Below are positions 1 through 8,828 of a stretch of DNA of 64,000 nucleotides, in pieces. The DNA is from Bacteroidota bacterium (GTDB lineage Bacteria > Bacteroidota > Ignavibacteria > Ignavibacteriales > Melioribacteraceae). The stretch's first letter is position 1. The number at the start of each line of letters is the position of its first letter. Location: the NCBI GenBank assembly GCA_021824635.1, contig JAKAKD010000061.1, positions 1 through 64,000 of the forward strand, read 5' to 3'. The translations under genes and the position numbers were made by a program. A model generated the notes under the pieces. The model ran no database searches and had not been told where the DNA came from. It saw only the letters and a list, made by a program, of their open reading frames with translations.

Positions 1-45
1 ATTCATTTTATTCCTCAAATGGTTTAAGGAACTCTATAAAAATAT

Positions 46-750
46 TTATTTATTTTCTGACGAGTAATATTCTATTTCAATATCGCCAAGTTTGGTCTTA
101 ATCTTTACTTTTTTCGTATTTGTATTTCTGATTGAATTATTCTTGTTTTTATCATCCTGGGATTGCGGTGTAATACTGATGTTACCGGAATTATCAATCC
201 TCGCAGTATTTCCTGCTGTAAGAGATCCGCTTTTTTTATCCCCTTTCAGAGATTGAAAATCAACTTTACCTCTATCTAATCTTATTACGGTAGAATTATT
301 ATCATCAACTTCAAGAGAACCTTCAGTGCCGCGTATTGAAGCAACGGCTGTAGGAGTTGTAAATTTAAATTCTTCATCTTCTTGTTTGTTTACTTCAAAA
401 CCGATAGTACCTTTAGTAAGAACGGTATTTTTATTATCCAGTTTTTTATTACCCGACTTTCCGTAAACATTAAGGATTGCATTTTCTCTAACACGTAAGA
501 GTCCGGACCCATCTATAAACAAAATAAGTGCTAGTGATTTTGGACCCGTCTTAACTTGATCGCCATCATTAAGAGGCAATCCGGTTTTAGCAGTTTCCCA
601 ATCACTTCCGTCTTTTTTATATGTAACATCAATTACAATTTTCTTTACCAATGCAACAGGAGTATCAGCCGAATTTGTAGATTTCTTGCCGGAGTTAAAA
701 CCCAGCAGTAATGGTATAATAAAAATTATTAGTAAACTTTTCGCTTTCAT
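46..750 (-). CDS. FecR-domain secreted protein
   Basis: This 234-residue protein begins with a basic, hydrophobic signal peptide (about residues 1-20), so it is exported or periplasmic. The FecR fold is visible as LNDGDQVKTG near residues 60-69 and the hallmark TPTAVASIRGTEG at 132-144, followed by the strand segment RLDRGKVDF. FecR domains bind or sense ligands at the envelope. Unlike classical iron-siderophore FecR anti-sigma proteins it has no cytoplasmic N-terminal domain and no sigma factor gene beside it, so a stand-alone structural or ligand-binding role is more likely. The C-terminal 40 residues are polar and Lys/Asn-rich. It lies 15 bases downstream of the next secreted protein gene and is probably co-transcribed with it. 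Confidence 0.85.
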   Translation of the reverse strand: MKAKSLLIIFIIPLLLGFNSGKKSTNSADTPVALVKKIVIDVTYKKDGSDWETAKTGLPLNDGDQVKTGPKSLALILFIDGSGLLRVRENAILNVYGKSGNKKLDNKNTVLTKGTIGFEVNKQEDEEFKFTTPTAVASIRGTEGSLEVDDNNSTVIRLDRGKVDFQSLKGDKKSGSLTAGNTARIDNSGNISITPQSQDDKNKNNSIRNTNTKKVKIKTKLGDIEIEYYSSENK

Positions 751-765
751 AGTTTTATCAACCTT

Positions 766-1836
766 TTATTTAGCAGTAAAGTTTATCGAAATAAGAGCGT
801 CTTTATGTGTTTCTAAAAATGAAAGTATCTGTAAAAAATCAGACAGCGCGATTGTACGATTATTTTCATCCGTGATTTGAATTTGATCTATAGAAATATT
901 TCCGCTTGATAATTTAGCTACAAATTCTTGATTGACCTGACCGGAAATTAAATTTGCAAGGCGAATTAAATCCGGATTAATATTTGCAGCATCTGATTGA
1001 TTGTCGCCGGATTTATTTAATAAGAAAACAACAGGAGCGCTTTTTAGCAAAGTGCCTCCGCCGGGTCCGGATACATAAGCGCTTACAGAAAGAACAATCC
1101 GCTGACCGCTTACCCATTGACGATCTAGAATTGAACTGAGATTAACAACATTAGCAGTTTTAACATCTTTATCCTTGATCAACGGGTCGCCTCCATTCAG
1201 AGCTTCTTCTAGACTGGAATTACCTTCTGGCACTACGTTAGCGCGAACGATATAACTTGTTGCACCAGCAACAGGAGTCCATTGCGCTTGAACATTACCA
1301 ACATCGTAAGAACTTCCATCTTGAGGCGTTAGAATAGAAATTGTCTGAGCAGGATTCAAAAAATCAAAGTCTCTAGGAAAAGGAAGTTGACTTAATAAAT
1401 TTCCACGGTCATCGTATAACTGTAATGTTATTCTAATCACACCGGTGGGTTTTCCTCTTTTAGCTAATTCTTCGGCAAGATTTTTATCGCCATCTATTGA
1501 TTCTAGTCTGATATCGGAGTTACCGACATCTGCATTAGTAAAACTTCGCGCTTTAAAAACTTTTGTCTTGAAATTAAATATTTCGCGGAAGCCACTGCTC
1601 AAGTCCATTTTCCAGTATACTTGCCCCTGCACGACAACATTCATGCCTTCCGGAATAATAGTTATTTGAAAAATTCTTGGCTGGCTGCTAAGAGCATTAG
1701 AGATTAAAAATGCGCCTAAATCAACTGTGCTTAAATCATGGAAGACTTCCAAACTGATTTGCGGCGTCTGTGCTCTTAATAATAAGGAAGTGTTTAAAAG
1801 AAATAGAATTGTGAAAAGTATGCTTTTCTTTCTCAT
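766..1836 (-). CDS. Hypothetical secreted protein with Ig/Fn3-like segment
   Basis: The 356-residue protein has a clear signal peptide ending near LLLRAQ (residue 22). I do not recognise a named family. Residues about 170-285 look like a beta-sandwich (ILTPQDG, then QWTPVAGATSYIVRANV), the usual start of a fibronectin type III or Ig-like domain. The N-terminal part (23-165) is predicted mainly beta, and the last 60 residues are more helical. It is the upstream partner of the FecR-domain gene, 15 bases away, so the two probably form a secreted or periplasmic pair. Function is unknown. Confidence 0.75.
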   Translation of the reverse strand: MRKKSILFTILFLLNTSLLLRAQTPQISLEVFHDLSTVDLGAFLISNALSSQPRIFQITIIPEGMNVVVQGQVYWKMDLSSGFREIFNFKTKVFKARSFTNADVGNSDIRLESIDGDKNLAEELAKRGKPTGVIRITLQLYDDRGNLLSQLPFPRDFDFLNPAQTISILTPQDGSSYDVGNVQAQWTPVAGATSYIVRANVVPEGNSSLEEALNGGDPLIKDKDVKTANVVNLSSILDRQWVSGQRIVLSVSAYVSGPGGGTLLKSAPVVFLLNKSGDNQSDAANINPDLIRLANLISGQVNQEFVAKLSSGNISIDQIQITDENNRTIALSDFLQILSFLETHKDALISINFTAK

Positions 1837-1968
1837 ATATTTACTCCCATAAAATCAACTTATTGTAAAACAAAAAGTTCTTTACCCCGTAAATAAAGTA
1901 GTTATTTCTTTTAACTAACTCAAGAAATGATTTTAAGTAAGAAATGAATTGTGATATAGCTTAAAAGT

Positions 1969-2080
1969 GAGAGGGTGTCTCACAAGTAATGTTTTGTTTA
2001 AAAATAGAACGCAGAAGACGCGGATTCAACTGATTTTCGCAGATTGAAAAGTTGAATAATTACTTCTGAGACACCCTCTC
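1969..2080. repeat. 112-bp inverted-repeat element, copy 1 (MITE-like)
   Basis: The ends are 22-base inverted repeats (1969-1990 and 2059-2080; the left arm reads GAGAGGGTGTCTCACAAGTA...) matching at 21 of 22 positions. The interior contains GCGGAT at 2020-2025 and ACTGATTTTCGC at 2029-2040. Copy 2 at 9614-9726 has the same size, the same GAGGNNGTCTCA end and the same interior words inverted. It encodes no protein and sits 6 bases beyond the stop of the DUF3467 gene. It looks like a miniature non-autonomous mobile element or a REP-type repeat, and its arms would form a long stem in the transcript. Confidence 0.75.
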
Positions 2081-2086
2081 TTTCTT

Positions 2087-2413
2087 TCAATTTACTTTTT
2101 CGTTCTTATCACCGCTTATAAAGCCAAATTGAGGAGATGGCTGATTATCAATTTTAATTTCACCAAAGCGTGATTCGAATTTATCAATGTTATCTTTCAA
2201 TGCGCGCATCAACATTTTTGCATGCTGCGGAGTTGTGATGATTCTTGATAATACTCTTGCTTTAGGCACACCCGGTACAACACGTGTAAAATCAATAACA
2301 AATTCTGCCGGTGAGTGTGTTATGATAGCAAGATTAGAGTAGATACCCTCAGCTTCTTTTTCACCAAGTTCAATATTTATTTGCTGTGCATTTTGATCAT
2401 TATTCTGGTTCAT
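2087..2413 (-). CDS. DUF3467 domain protein
   Basis: This 108-residue cytoplasmic protein matches the small DUF3467 family. It has a Gln/Asn-rich N-terminus, then INIELGEKEAEGIYSNLAII, then HSPAEFVIDFTRVVPG and ITTPQHAKMLMRALKDNI. The biochemical role of the family is unknown. I chose the ATG at 2413 because it is preceded by AAAGGTG at suitable spacing. An in-frame ATG 42 bases upstream would place the N-terminus inside the terminator hairpin of the preceding gene. The gene is short and isolated, with a terminator on one side and the 112-bp element on the other. Confidence 0.8.
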   Translation of the reverse strand: MNQNNDQNAQQINIELGEKEAEGIYSNLAIITHSPAEFVIDFTRVVPGVPKARVLSRIITTPQHAKMLMRALKDNIDKFESRFGEIKIDNQPSPQFGFISGDKNEKVN

Positions 2414-2434
2414 TTTTTCACCTTTGATGTTCAT

Positions 2435-2470
2435 AAAAAACCCACAATCCCGCATTAGCGTGACTGTGGG
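2435..2470 (-). terminator. Rho-independent terminator of the TPR gene
   Basis: Read on the minus strand, CCCACAGTCACGC (from 2470) pairs with GCGGGATTGTGGG across a TAAT loop. The stem is 13 pairs with one G-T pair and one mismatch, and is followed by six Ts (2440-2435). It lies 24 bases after the stop codon of the TPR protein gene. Confidence 0.88.
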
Positions 2471-2493
2471 CTCACGTTCAAATAGAATTAATA

Positions 2494-3654
2494 TTATTTG
2501 TATTGTTCGGCTTTCTTATATGCTTCTTCAGCTTCTTTCTTCATTCCAAGATTTGCATAAACTTGTGCTAAACTCGTCCATACTCTTCCTTCAGCCGGTT
2601 TAATTTCCAAATATTTTTGAAGATATGGAATACTCTCTCTAAACTTTTCTAAGTACGATTTATCGTTATCTTCTTTTTTTAGCGCTACTTCTCTTAGATC
2701 ATTACCCCAGCTAATATATGTAGCGGCTAAATTATAATTAGCATCTAGATTATTAGGGTCCATTTTAACAACTTCTCCAAGAACTTTTGTTGCTTCTTCA
2801 TATTTTTTAGATTTTAGAAGAACAACACCATAAGCATATTTTATTTCGCTGTTAGTAGGAGTTTTTTCTGATAAAGTTTTGAATGACTCCATTGCTACAT
2901 CCAATTTGTCGGATATATAATAAGCATTTCCTAGTTGGAGGAGTATATCAGCATCTGTTGGAAATTTTTCTCTTCCTTTTTCCAACACAGAAACTGCTTT
3001 GCCGTACCATTCAAATGCTTTCACACTATCAGCCGCATTTTTTGATGTGGAGTATGAATCCATTAAGTTAGAGCCCTTCAGCAAATAAATTTGTCCCAAT
3101 CTTGAAAATGCAAATGCAGGTTTACCCATTGAAGTTAATTTTTCCAATACAGGTACTGAGGCATCGGTTTCTCCCATATTTAGATAAGAAGCTGCAACGT
3201 TTTCATAACCAATTGAAGAATCCGGTTCGCAGGCAATCGAGTTATTAAATTGTTCGATCGCTTTTGCAAAAAATATTTTCATGCTGTCCGGTTTACCGGT
3301 CTTAACTGCATTATTGAAGAATCCAACACCTTTGTTAAAACTTGTCTGCCATGTATATTTCTTATAATCAATAATTTGCAGCTCAAATTTTTTGCTGATG
3401 GCAAGAGATTTGTCGAATGCTTTCAACATTTCTGTAACGTTTCCTTCTTCACTGTAAACGCCGCCTAACAAGAACCATCCTTCATCGCTTTTAGGATTTT
3501 TTTCAACTTCTTTTAACAAGGTTTCTTTGGCTTTTGCATATTGTTTTTGCTGGAGATACAACTTTGCGCCGGTTAATTCAGCAGATGCGCATTCAAATGC
3601 CGTAAATCCTAAAACCATACTTAAAAGACTTAAACCAATAAGTACTTTTTTCAT
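2494..3654 (-). CDS. Secreted tetratricopeptide-repeat protein
   Basis: The 386-residue protein has an N-terminal signal peptide (hydrophobic core about 5-20). A Cys at 22 follows AFE, which is not a good lipobox, so lipid attachment is doubtful. From residue 29 to the end it is made of TPR-type helix pairs, for example LYLQQKQYAKAKETL, EGWFLLGGVY, SRLGQIYLLKG and VWTSLAQVYANLG. About eight repeats can be followed, some degenerate. TPR arrays are protein-binding scaffolds, so a periplasmic assembly or adaptor role is likely. It stands alone, ends at the strong terminator at 2435-2470, and is divergent from the adenosine deaminase operon. Confidence 0.85.
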   Translation of the reverse strand: MKKVLIGLSLLSMVLGFTAFECASAELTGAKLYLQQKQYAKAKETLLKEVEKNPKSDEGWFLLGGVYSEEGNVTEMLKAFDKSLAISKKFELQIIDYKKYTWQTSFNKGVGFFNNAVKTGKPDSMKIFFAKAIEQFNNSIACEPDSSIGYENVAASYLNMGETDASVPVLEKLTSMGKPAFAFSRLGQIYLLKGSNLMDSYSTSKNAADSVKAFEWYGKAVSVLEKGREKFPTDADILLQLGNAYYISDKLDVAMESFKTLSEKTPTNSEIKYAYGVVLLKSKKYEEATKVLGEVVKMDPNNLDANYNLAATYISWGNDLREVALKKEDNDKSYLEKFRESIPYLQKYLEIKPAEGRVWTSLAQVYANLGMKKEAEEAYKKAEQYK

Positions 3655-3834
3655 TTATTCTCCTGTTATTAAAATAAAAATTGCCTTTTTTCCGTGCGAA
3701 AAATAACCATTTTAAGAATGCGAAGTCAAGGCGAATTTGGGCGCAAAGTTGAGTTGAAGTATATTTCTTTAATAATTAGCGTTAATTGATTTTCGGAACA
3801 CAAAAGGATAATTTTGAAAGAAAGGAAAATAAAA

Positions 3835-4923
3835 ATGAAGACCGAAGAAATAATCCGCGGCGTTCCAAAAGTACTTCTTCACGACCATCTAGACGGTGGA
3901 TTAAGAACTCAAACCATAATTGATCTTGCAAAAGAATTAAAATATACCAAGTTGCCTACAACCGATGCCGGTGAACTTGCGGTCTGGTTTTTTCGCGGCG
4001 CCAACAAAGGGAATTTGGTTGAGTACCTTCAAGGTTTTGAACATACTTGTGCAGTTATGCAGACAAAAGAGGGATTAACACGCATAGCTTATGAAATGAT
4101 GGAAGACATGCATAAAGACGGCGTTTGTTATGTTGAAACTCGATTCGCCCCGGTATTTCATACTGAAAAAGGTTTATGGTATGAAGATATTATCACAGCC
4201 GTGTTGGAAGGATTAGAAAGAGGGAAAAAAGATTTTGGAGTTGGTTACGGATTAATACTTTGCGGTATGCGCAACATGAAGAACACATTAGAGATGGCAG
4301 AATTAGCTGTTAATTTTAGAAGGAACGGCGTAGTTGGTTTTGATCTTGCCGGTGAAGAAGGCGGTTATCCTCCAAAGAAACATCTAGATGCATTTCAGTT
4401 TATCAAAAGAGAAAATTTTAACATAACAATTCACGCCGGAGAAGCTTTTGGCAAAGAATCCATCTGGCAGGCAATTCAAATTTGCGGCGCTCACCGTATT
4501 GGACATGCAACACGCTTGATTGAAGATATGGTTTTTGATGCTCAAGGCAATATTGTTGCATTGGGACAACTTGCTCAATACATTTTAGATACGCGCCTTC
4601 CGCTTGAAATAAATTTATTGAGCAACGTTCATACTGGAGCGATTGATAAATTAGAAAATCATCCTTTTATAAAATTGTATAATGAAAAATTCAGAGTTTT
4701 CCTTAACACAGACGACCGTCTGATGAGTGACACAACTCTCACGAAAGAATATTCTATTGCAAGTGAAATGTTCGGTCTGACTTTGGATGATGTTGAAAAA
4801 CTTAACATAAATGCTATGAAATCTTCCTTCATTCCGTACAAAGAAAGATTACCATACATTTACAATGTAATCAAGCCCGGCTATCAAAAGATGCGGGAAA
4901 AACTTCTTTCATTAAAAGTATAA
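3835..4923 (+). CDS. add: Adenosine deaminase
   Basis: This enzyme hydrolyses adenosine (and deoxyadenosine) to inosine and ammonia in purine salvage. The metal-site HxH appears as LLHDHLDGGLR near residue 14. The catalytic Glu lies in ITIHAGEAFG, the third metal His in HRIGHATRL, and the last metal and substrate aspartates in FLNTDDRLMSDTTLTKEY. At 362 residues it is close to the usual family length and full. I prefer the ATG at 3835, which has AGGA eight bases upstream. A TTG 21 bases earlier also has an AGGA and would add seven charged residues. It heads a four-gene plus-strand run. Confidence 0.93.
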   Translation: MKTEEIIRGVPKVLLHDHLDGGLRTQTIIDLAKELKYTKLPTTDAGELAVWFFRGANKGNLVEYLQGFEHTCAVMQTKEGLTRIAYEMMEDMHKDGVCYVETRFAPVFHTEKGLWYEDIITAVLEGLERGKKDFGVGYGLILCGMRNMKNTLEMAELAVNFRRNGVVGFDLAGEEGGYPPKKHLDAFQFIKRENFNITIHAGEAFGKESIWQAIQICGAHRIGHATRLIEDMVFDAQGNIVALGQLAQYILDTRLPLEINLLSNVHTGAIDKLENHPFIKLYNEKFRVFLNTDDRLMSDTTLTKEYSIASEMFGLTLDDVEKLNINAMKSSFIPYKERLPYIYNVIKPGYQKMREKLLSLKV

Positions 4924-4949
4924 TCTATTTCCAGAAGGTAAATTCCAAT

Positions 4950-5288
4950 ATGGCAAAACCACTCTTTAAAAATTATGCATACACTCTCGATAAAAATGAG
5001 AGAAAGATTCTAACAACTTTCTGCAAGACAATGCTGAAACAGATGGAAGCGGATGAAAGATTCTATGCAGACATAAAATCATTCAATTCAATAATTGATA
5101 AGCTCAACGAAGGCAATGACGAAATAAAATTCACTAAAGACGAAAAAACAAAATTAGTCTTCCGGTTAAAAGAAAATGTTGACCACATGAAAAAACAAGC
5201 AGCAAAAGGATTTTTTCTAAAACGCTGGTTCTATAAATCAGCTTACTCGCAATACGACAAACTGTTACAAAATTACTTTATGGATTAA
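4950..5288 (+). CDS. Hypothetical protein (112 aa)
   Basis: I do not recognise this protein. It is basic, highly charged and predicted almost entirely alpha-helical, with no signal peptide or membrane segment, so it is probably cytoplasmic. Aromatic residues are concentrated in the C-terminal 30 positions ([20 protein letters not shown]). It sits 26 bases after adenosine deaminase, and its stop codon is two bases before the urocanase start. Translation is therefore likely coupled to hutU, and an accessory role for that enzyme is possible but not shown. Confidence 0.7.
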   Translation: MAKPLFKNYAYTLDKNERKILTTFCKTMLKQMEADERFYADIKSFNSIIDKLNEGNDEIKFTKDEKTKLVFRLKENVDHMKKQAAKGFFLKRWFYKSAYSQYDKLLQNYFMD

Positions 5289-5290
5289 AG

Positions 5291-6949
5291 ATGGAAACAA
5301 TCGAAAAATTTATCAAAGCGCCGACCGGCTCTAAAATAAGTTGTAAAGGTTGGATTCAAGAAGCGGCAATGAGAATGCTGATGAACAATCTTGATCCGGA
5401 TGTAGCCGAAAGACCTGAAGATTTAATTGTCTACGGTGGTTCCGGTAAAGCCGCACGTAATTGGGAATCATACGAAGCAATCATTTCTTCACTGAAAAAT
5501 TTAGAGAACGATGAAACCCTTGTAGTTCAATCGGGTAAACCGGTTGCAATATTTAGAACGCATGAAAACGCACCGCGAGTAATTATTTCCAATGCTATGC
5601 TTGTTCCGGATTGGGCTACGTGGGATGAATTCCGGCGTCTTGATGAATTAGGATTAACTATGTACGGTCAAATGACTGCAGGGAGCTGGATCTATATAGG
5701 CACACAAGGAATTTTGCAAGGCACATACGAAACATTTGCCGAATGCGCCCGTCAGCATTTCAACGGAACTCTTAGCGGAAAATTTTTACTTACGGCTGGA
5801 CTCGGCGGTATGGGCGGTGCACAACCGCTGGCGGCAACAATGAACGGCGCGGCATTCCTTGGAATTGATGTTGACCGCACGCGAATTCAAAAAAGAATTG
5901 ATACTGGTTATCTTGATGTTATGACCGAAGATTTAGATGAAGCGCTTAAACTTGTTCTTGATGCACAAAAAAATAAGAAAGCTCTCTCTGTTGGATTGAT
6001 CGGCAATGCCGGAGAAGTTCTTCCAAAAATTTTAGAAAGAAAAATCACTCCGGATATTATTACAGATCAAACCTCGGCGCACGATACTCTTAACGGTTAC
6101 GTTCCAATGGGAATGAGTTTTGAAGAAGCATTAGATCTTCGCAAAAGCGAACCTAAAAAATATATTGAGTTATCAAAGAAAACTATCGTTGAGCATGTGA
6201 AAGCGATGTTGGAATTTCAAAAGCGCGGTGCAATTGCTTTCGACTACGGAAATAACATTCGCGGTGAGGCAAAAGAAAACGGTTTACAAAACGCATTCGA
6301 TATCCCAGGCTTTGTTCCGGAATATATTCGCCCTCTCTTCTGCGACGGCAAAGGTCCTTTTAGATGGGCGGCTTTAAGCGGCGATCCAAAAGATATTTAC
6401 GAAACCGATAAAGCCGTGATGGAAACATTCCCGGAGACTAAAGCACTTATAAGATGGATTGAACTCGCACAAAAGAAAGTGCACTTTCAAGGATTACCTG
6501 CGCGAATTTGCTGGCTCGGTTACGGTGAACGTGCTAAGATGGGAAAAATTTTCAATCAATTAGTTGCGGATGGAAAAGTAAGCGCACCAATTGTTATTGG
6601 AAGAGATCATCTTGATTGCGGATCGGTCGCTTCACCAAACCGTGAAACCGAGGCAATGAAAGACGGCAGCGATGCAATTGCAGATTGGCCTATTCTCAAT
6701 GCTTTGTTGAATGCTATCGGCGGTGCAAGCTGGGTTTCCGTTCACCATGGCGGCGGTGTCGGTATCGGTAAATCAATTCATGCGGGAATGGTTGTTGTTG
6801 CGGACGGAACAAAAGAAGCAGAAGCCCGTTTGGAAAGAGTATTGACTTACGATCCCGGGATGGGAATAGCTCGTCATGCCGATGCAGGTTACGAAAGAGC
6901 AATTGATAATGCAAAAAAATTCTCTGTAAAAATTCCAATGATGAAATAA
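5291..6949 (+). CDS. hutU: Urocanate hydratase
   Basis: This is the second enzyme of histidine degradation, converting urocanate to 4-imidazolone-5-propionate with tightly bound NAD+. The 552-residue length is normal. It contains [11 protein letters not shown] and an NAD-binding glycine stretch ([11 protein letters not shown], about residue 172). It has an exact urocanase signature [10 protein letters not shown] with the catalytic Cys at residue 407, and [18 protein letters not shown] further on. No hutH (histidine ammonia-lyase), hutI or hutG is present in the window, so the rest of the pathway must be elsewhere or the gene serves another purpose. It is tightly spaced with the 112-residue gene before it (2 bases) and the dehydrogenase after it (19 bases). 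Confidence 0.96.
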   Translation: METIEKFIKAPTGSKISCKGWIQEAAMRMLMNNLDPDVAERPEDLIVYGGSGKAARNWESYEAIISSLKNLENDETLVVQSGKPVAIFRTHENAPRVIISNAMLVPDWATWDEFRRLDELGLTMYGQMTAGSWIYIGTQGILQGTYETFAECARQHFNGTLSGKFLLTAGLGGMGGAQPLAATMNGAAFLGIDVDRTRIQKRIDTGYLDVMTEDLDEALKLVLDAQKNKKALSVGLIGNAGEVLPKILERKITPDIITDQTSAHDTLNGYVPMGMSFEEALDLRKSEPKKYIELSKKTIVEHVKAMLEFQKRGAIAFDYGNNIRGEAKENGLQNAFDIPGFVPEYIRPLFCDGKGPFRWAALSGDPKDIYETDKAVMETFPETKALIRWIELAQKKVHFQGLPARICWLGYGERAKMGKIFNQLVADGKVSAPIVIGRDHLDCGSVASPNRETEAMKDGSDAIADWPILNALLNAIGGASWVSVHHGGGVGIGKSIHAGMVVVADGTKEAEARLERVLTYDPGMGIARHADAGYERAIDNAKKFSVKIPMMK

Positions 6950-6968
6950 CAAAAAAGAGGATGAAGAA

Positions 6969-7913
6969 ATGAAAGTATTAATCGCAGACAAATTTCCGGA
7001 AAATCATATTCAAACATTGAGGGACGCCGGATTTGAAATTATTTATGAGCCAAAAGCCGGAGAGAACGATATACCAAACGTAGTTAAGGATGCTGAATTT
7101 ATTGTTGTGCGCTCGACCAATGTTAATGCGGCTGCAATCAATGCCGGCAGCAATTTGAAAATTGTTATCCGTGCCGGTTCAGGTTACAACAACATTGATG
7201 TAGCAGCAGCGACTGCAAAAGGTGTTTCGGTATCAAACACTCCGGGCAAAAATTCAATTGCCGTTGCAGAACTTGCGATGGGATTAATTATTTCTCTCGA
7301 TCGAAAAATTCCAGATAACGTAAAAGATTTTAGTAACGGCGTCTGGAATAAAGCGAAATATTCAAAAGCCGAAGGACTTTTTGGAAAGACTTTAGGAATT
7401 ATCGGTGTTGGAAATATCGGCAAAGAGATTGCTAAACGTGCTCAAGCATTCGGAATGAAAGTTATCGGCTACGATGTTTTCAAAACCGAAGGAATTGGTA
7501 TTGAATATATTGACGATGTAGAAAAATTAATTTCAATGGCAGATGTTATTACTCTTCACGTTCCGGCAAATCCGCAAACTAAGGGAATGTTCAACGACAA
7601 ACTCTTCGGTTTAATGAAGCAAGGCGCAATGCTGATTAACACTTCCCGCGCTGATGTGATTGACGAGGACGCTCTTATCAAAGCTGTAAAAGAGAAAGGA
7701 ATAGTTGCCGGAGTGGATGTATTCAAAGGCGAGCCGGAAGGAAAAGACGGATCTGTTTCTTCAAAGCTTCAAAACATTGAAGGAATTTACGTTACACATC
7801 ATATCGGCGCTTCAACTGAACAAGCGCAAGATGCGGTTGCAGAAGAGACCGTTAAGATTATTGTGGATTATAAAAACACAGGAAATGTTTTGCATTGTGT
7901 AAATAAAAAATAA
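6969..7913 (+). CDS. D-2-hydroxyacid / phosphoglycerate dehydrogenase family, ACT-less
   Basis: This 314-residue NAD-dependent D-isomer 2-hydroxyacid dehydrogenase most resembles the short, ACT-less type of 3-phosphoglycerate dehydrogenase (SerA, first step of serine synthesis). The Rossmann motif is GVGNIG at 146-151. The catalytic triad is Arg227 (INTSRADVID), Glu255 (FKGEPEG) and His278 (HHIGAST). The regulatory C-terminal ACT domain of long SerA enzymes is missing, so serine feedback control is unlikely. No serC or serB is adjacent. It is the last gene of the plus-strand run and is followed by a hairpin terminator. Another D-2-hydroxyacid substrate cannot be excluded. Confidence 0.85.
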   Translation: MKVLIADKFPENHIQTLRDAGFEIIYEPKAGENDIPNVVKDAEFIVVRSTNVNAAAINAGSNLKIVIRAGSGYNNIDVAAATAKGVSVSNTPGKNSIAVAELAMGLIISLDRKIPDNVKDFSNGVWNKAKYSKAEGLFGKTLGIIGVGNIGKEIAKRAQAFGMKVIGYDVFKTEGIGIEYIDDVEKLISMADVITLHVPANPQTKGMFNDKLFGLMKQGAMLINTSRADVIDEDALIKAVKEKGIVAGVDVFKGEPEGKDGSVSSKLQNIEGIYVTHHIGASTEQAQDAVAEETVKIIVDYKNTGNVLHCVNKK

Positions 7914-7934
7914 AAACCAAACTAATTTTACCAA

Positions 7935-7969
7935 CCTTGAAGGTCGCTGTAAGATCTTCAAGGTTTTTT
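7935..7969 (+). terminator. Hairpin terminator, direct-repeat copy A
   Basis: CCTTGAAG (7935-7942) pairs with CTTCAAGG (7956-7963), followed by six Ts, 21 bases after the dehydrogenase stop. It is a plausible intrinsic terminator for the plus-strand operon. Bases 7938-7969 recur at 8795-8826 in the same orientation with one difference, so it is also one arm of a direct repeat bracketing the HepT/MntA pair. Confidence 0.75.
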
Positions 7970-8010
7970 GTATTCGACCATCTGTTACGATCAAAACCAA
8001 TTAAGCGTGC

Positions 8011-8358
8011 TTAATCAATCTCTTTTAACAAAGCTTTTAATTGTTTCTTTAGAGTAGGCAAACTTTTCTTAACAGTCTGCCAGACAACATCAATATTAAC
8101 GCCAAAGTAATCATGGATTAACTTATCACGCATGCCACTTATTTCTCGCCAAGGGATTTCATGATGGGATTCCCTAAAAGCCTTTGGTATTTTTTTGCTG
8201 GCTTCTCCAATTATCTCAATTGCTCTTATTACTGCATACTGAGTTTTTTCATCTTCAGAAAATTTTGAAAGATTATACCCTTTTACAAAATCAATACCTT
8301 TGGTGGCAAACTCTAACATATCTTGAAGATAGATGATATAATCTCTTTTACCATTCAT
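8011..8358 (-). CDS. hepT: HepT-like HEPN ribonuclease toxin
   Basis: This 115-residue all-helical HEPN protein is the toxin half of a HepT/MntA module. The RNase motif Rx4HxY is intact: Arg77, His82 and Tyr84 in [13 protein letters not shown]. In this family the antitoxin inactivates the toxin by adding AMP to the motif tyrosine. It overlaps the upstream antitoxin gene by four bases (ATGA), typical of translational coupling. Both lie on the minus strand between two direct hairpin repeats, opposite to the preceding operon, which suggests a mobile cassette. Confidence 0.9.
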   Translation of the reverse strand: MNGKRDYIIYLQDMLEFATKGIDFVKGYNLSKFSEDEKTQYAVIRAIEIIGEASKKIPKAFRESHHEIPWREISGMRDKLIHDYFGVNIDVVWQTVKKSLPTLKKQLKALLKEID

Positions 8359-8651
8359 ACTGGAATTGCACCATTGAGTATTGAGTTTCTAAGTCGCGGA
8401 CGAATACTATCTTTCATTACTAGATCAACCTTAATACCGATTTTATCAGAAAGAAAATTTTCCAATTCAATGAACTGAATCAAGGTCGGGGTTTTAGAAA
8501 ACATTACAAGCAAATCTAAATCGCTTTTTGGTTTCTGATCTTTTCTAATATATGAACCGAATATTTCTAAAGTCCTAACATTAAATTCTTTTTGCAATGT
8601 CGGTAGCAGTAAGCGAATTATCTGCAATATTTGGTCTAAGTTTTTTTCCAT
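8355..8651 (-). CDS. mntA: MntA-like nucleotidyltransferase antitoxin
   Basis: This 98-residue minimal nucleotidyltransferase is the antitoxin partner of HepT. The catalytic signature GSx10DxD is complete: Gly32-Ser33, then Asp44 and Asp46 in SDLDLLV. Family members transfer AMP from ATP to the HEPN toxin tyrosine. It precedes hepT with a four-base overlap, the usual antitoxin-first order. The upstream region to 8828 has no other gene and must hold the promoter. The active motif suggests a functional pair rather than a relic. Confidence 0.9.
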   Translation of the reverse strand: MEKNLDQILQIIRLLLPTLQKEFNVRTLEIFGSYIRKDQKPKSDLDLLVMFSKTPTLIQFIELENFLSDKIGIKVDLVMKDSIRPRLRNSILNGAIPV

Positions 8652-8794
8652 TAAATATAGATTCCCTTTTCCTGACCATAATTTATAAAAAAGGGATTGC
8701 CTAATTCAACTTAATTTGGATTGGTGTGAATGAAATATAGTTACATATTTTGGGGGGCGGTCAATAGGAGAGTCTTTTTTAATTTTATTTGTCA

Positions 8795-8826
8795 TGAAGA
8801 TCGCTGTAAGATCTTCAAGGTTTTTT
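8795..8826 (+). repeat. Direct-repeat copy B of the hairpin element
   Basis: This 32-base stretch matches 7938-7969 at 31 positions in the same orientation (core GCTGTAAGATCTTCAAGG then Ts). It lies just beyond the 3' end of the minus-strand MqnA-like gene. Its T-run is on the plus strand, so it is in the wrong orientation to terminate that gene. With copy A it frames an 857-base interval containing only hepT and mntA. Confidence 0.8.
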
Positions 8827-8828
8827 TA

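Noticed and set aside
3814-3834. TTG start for adenosine deaminase
   Set aside because: Has an AGGA upstream, but the ATG at 3835 also has one at better spacing and gives the usual N-terminus.
8795-8826. Hairpin plus T-run as terminator of the MqnA-like gene
   Set aside because: The T-run is on the plus strand, while the gene runs on the minus strand; treated as a direct repeat instead.
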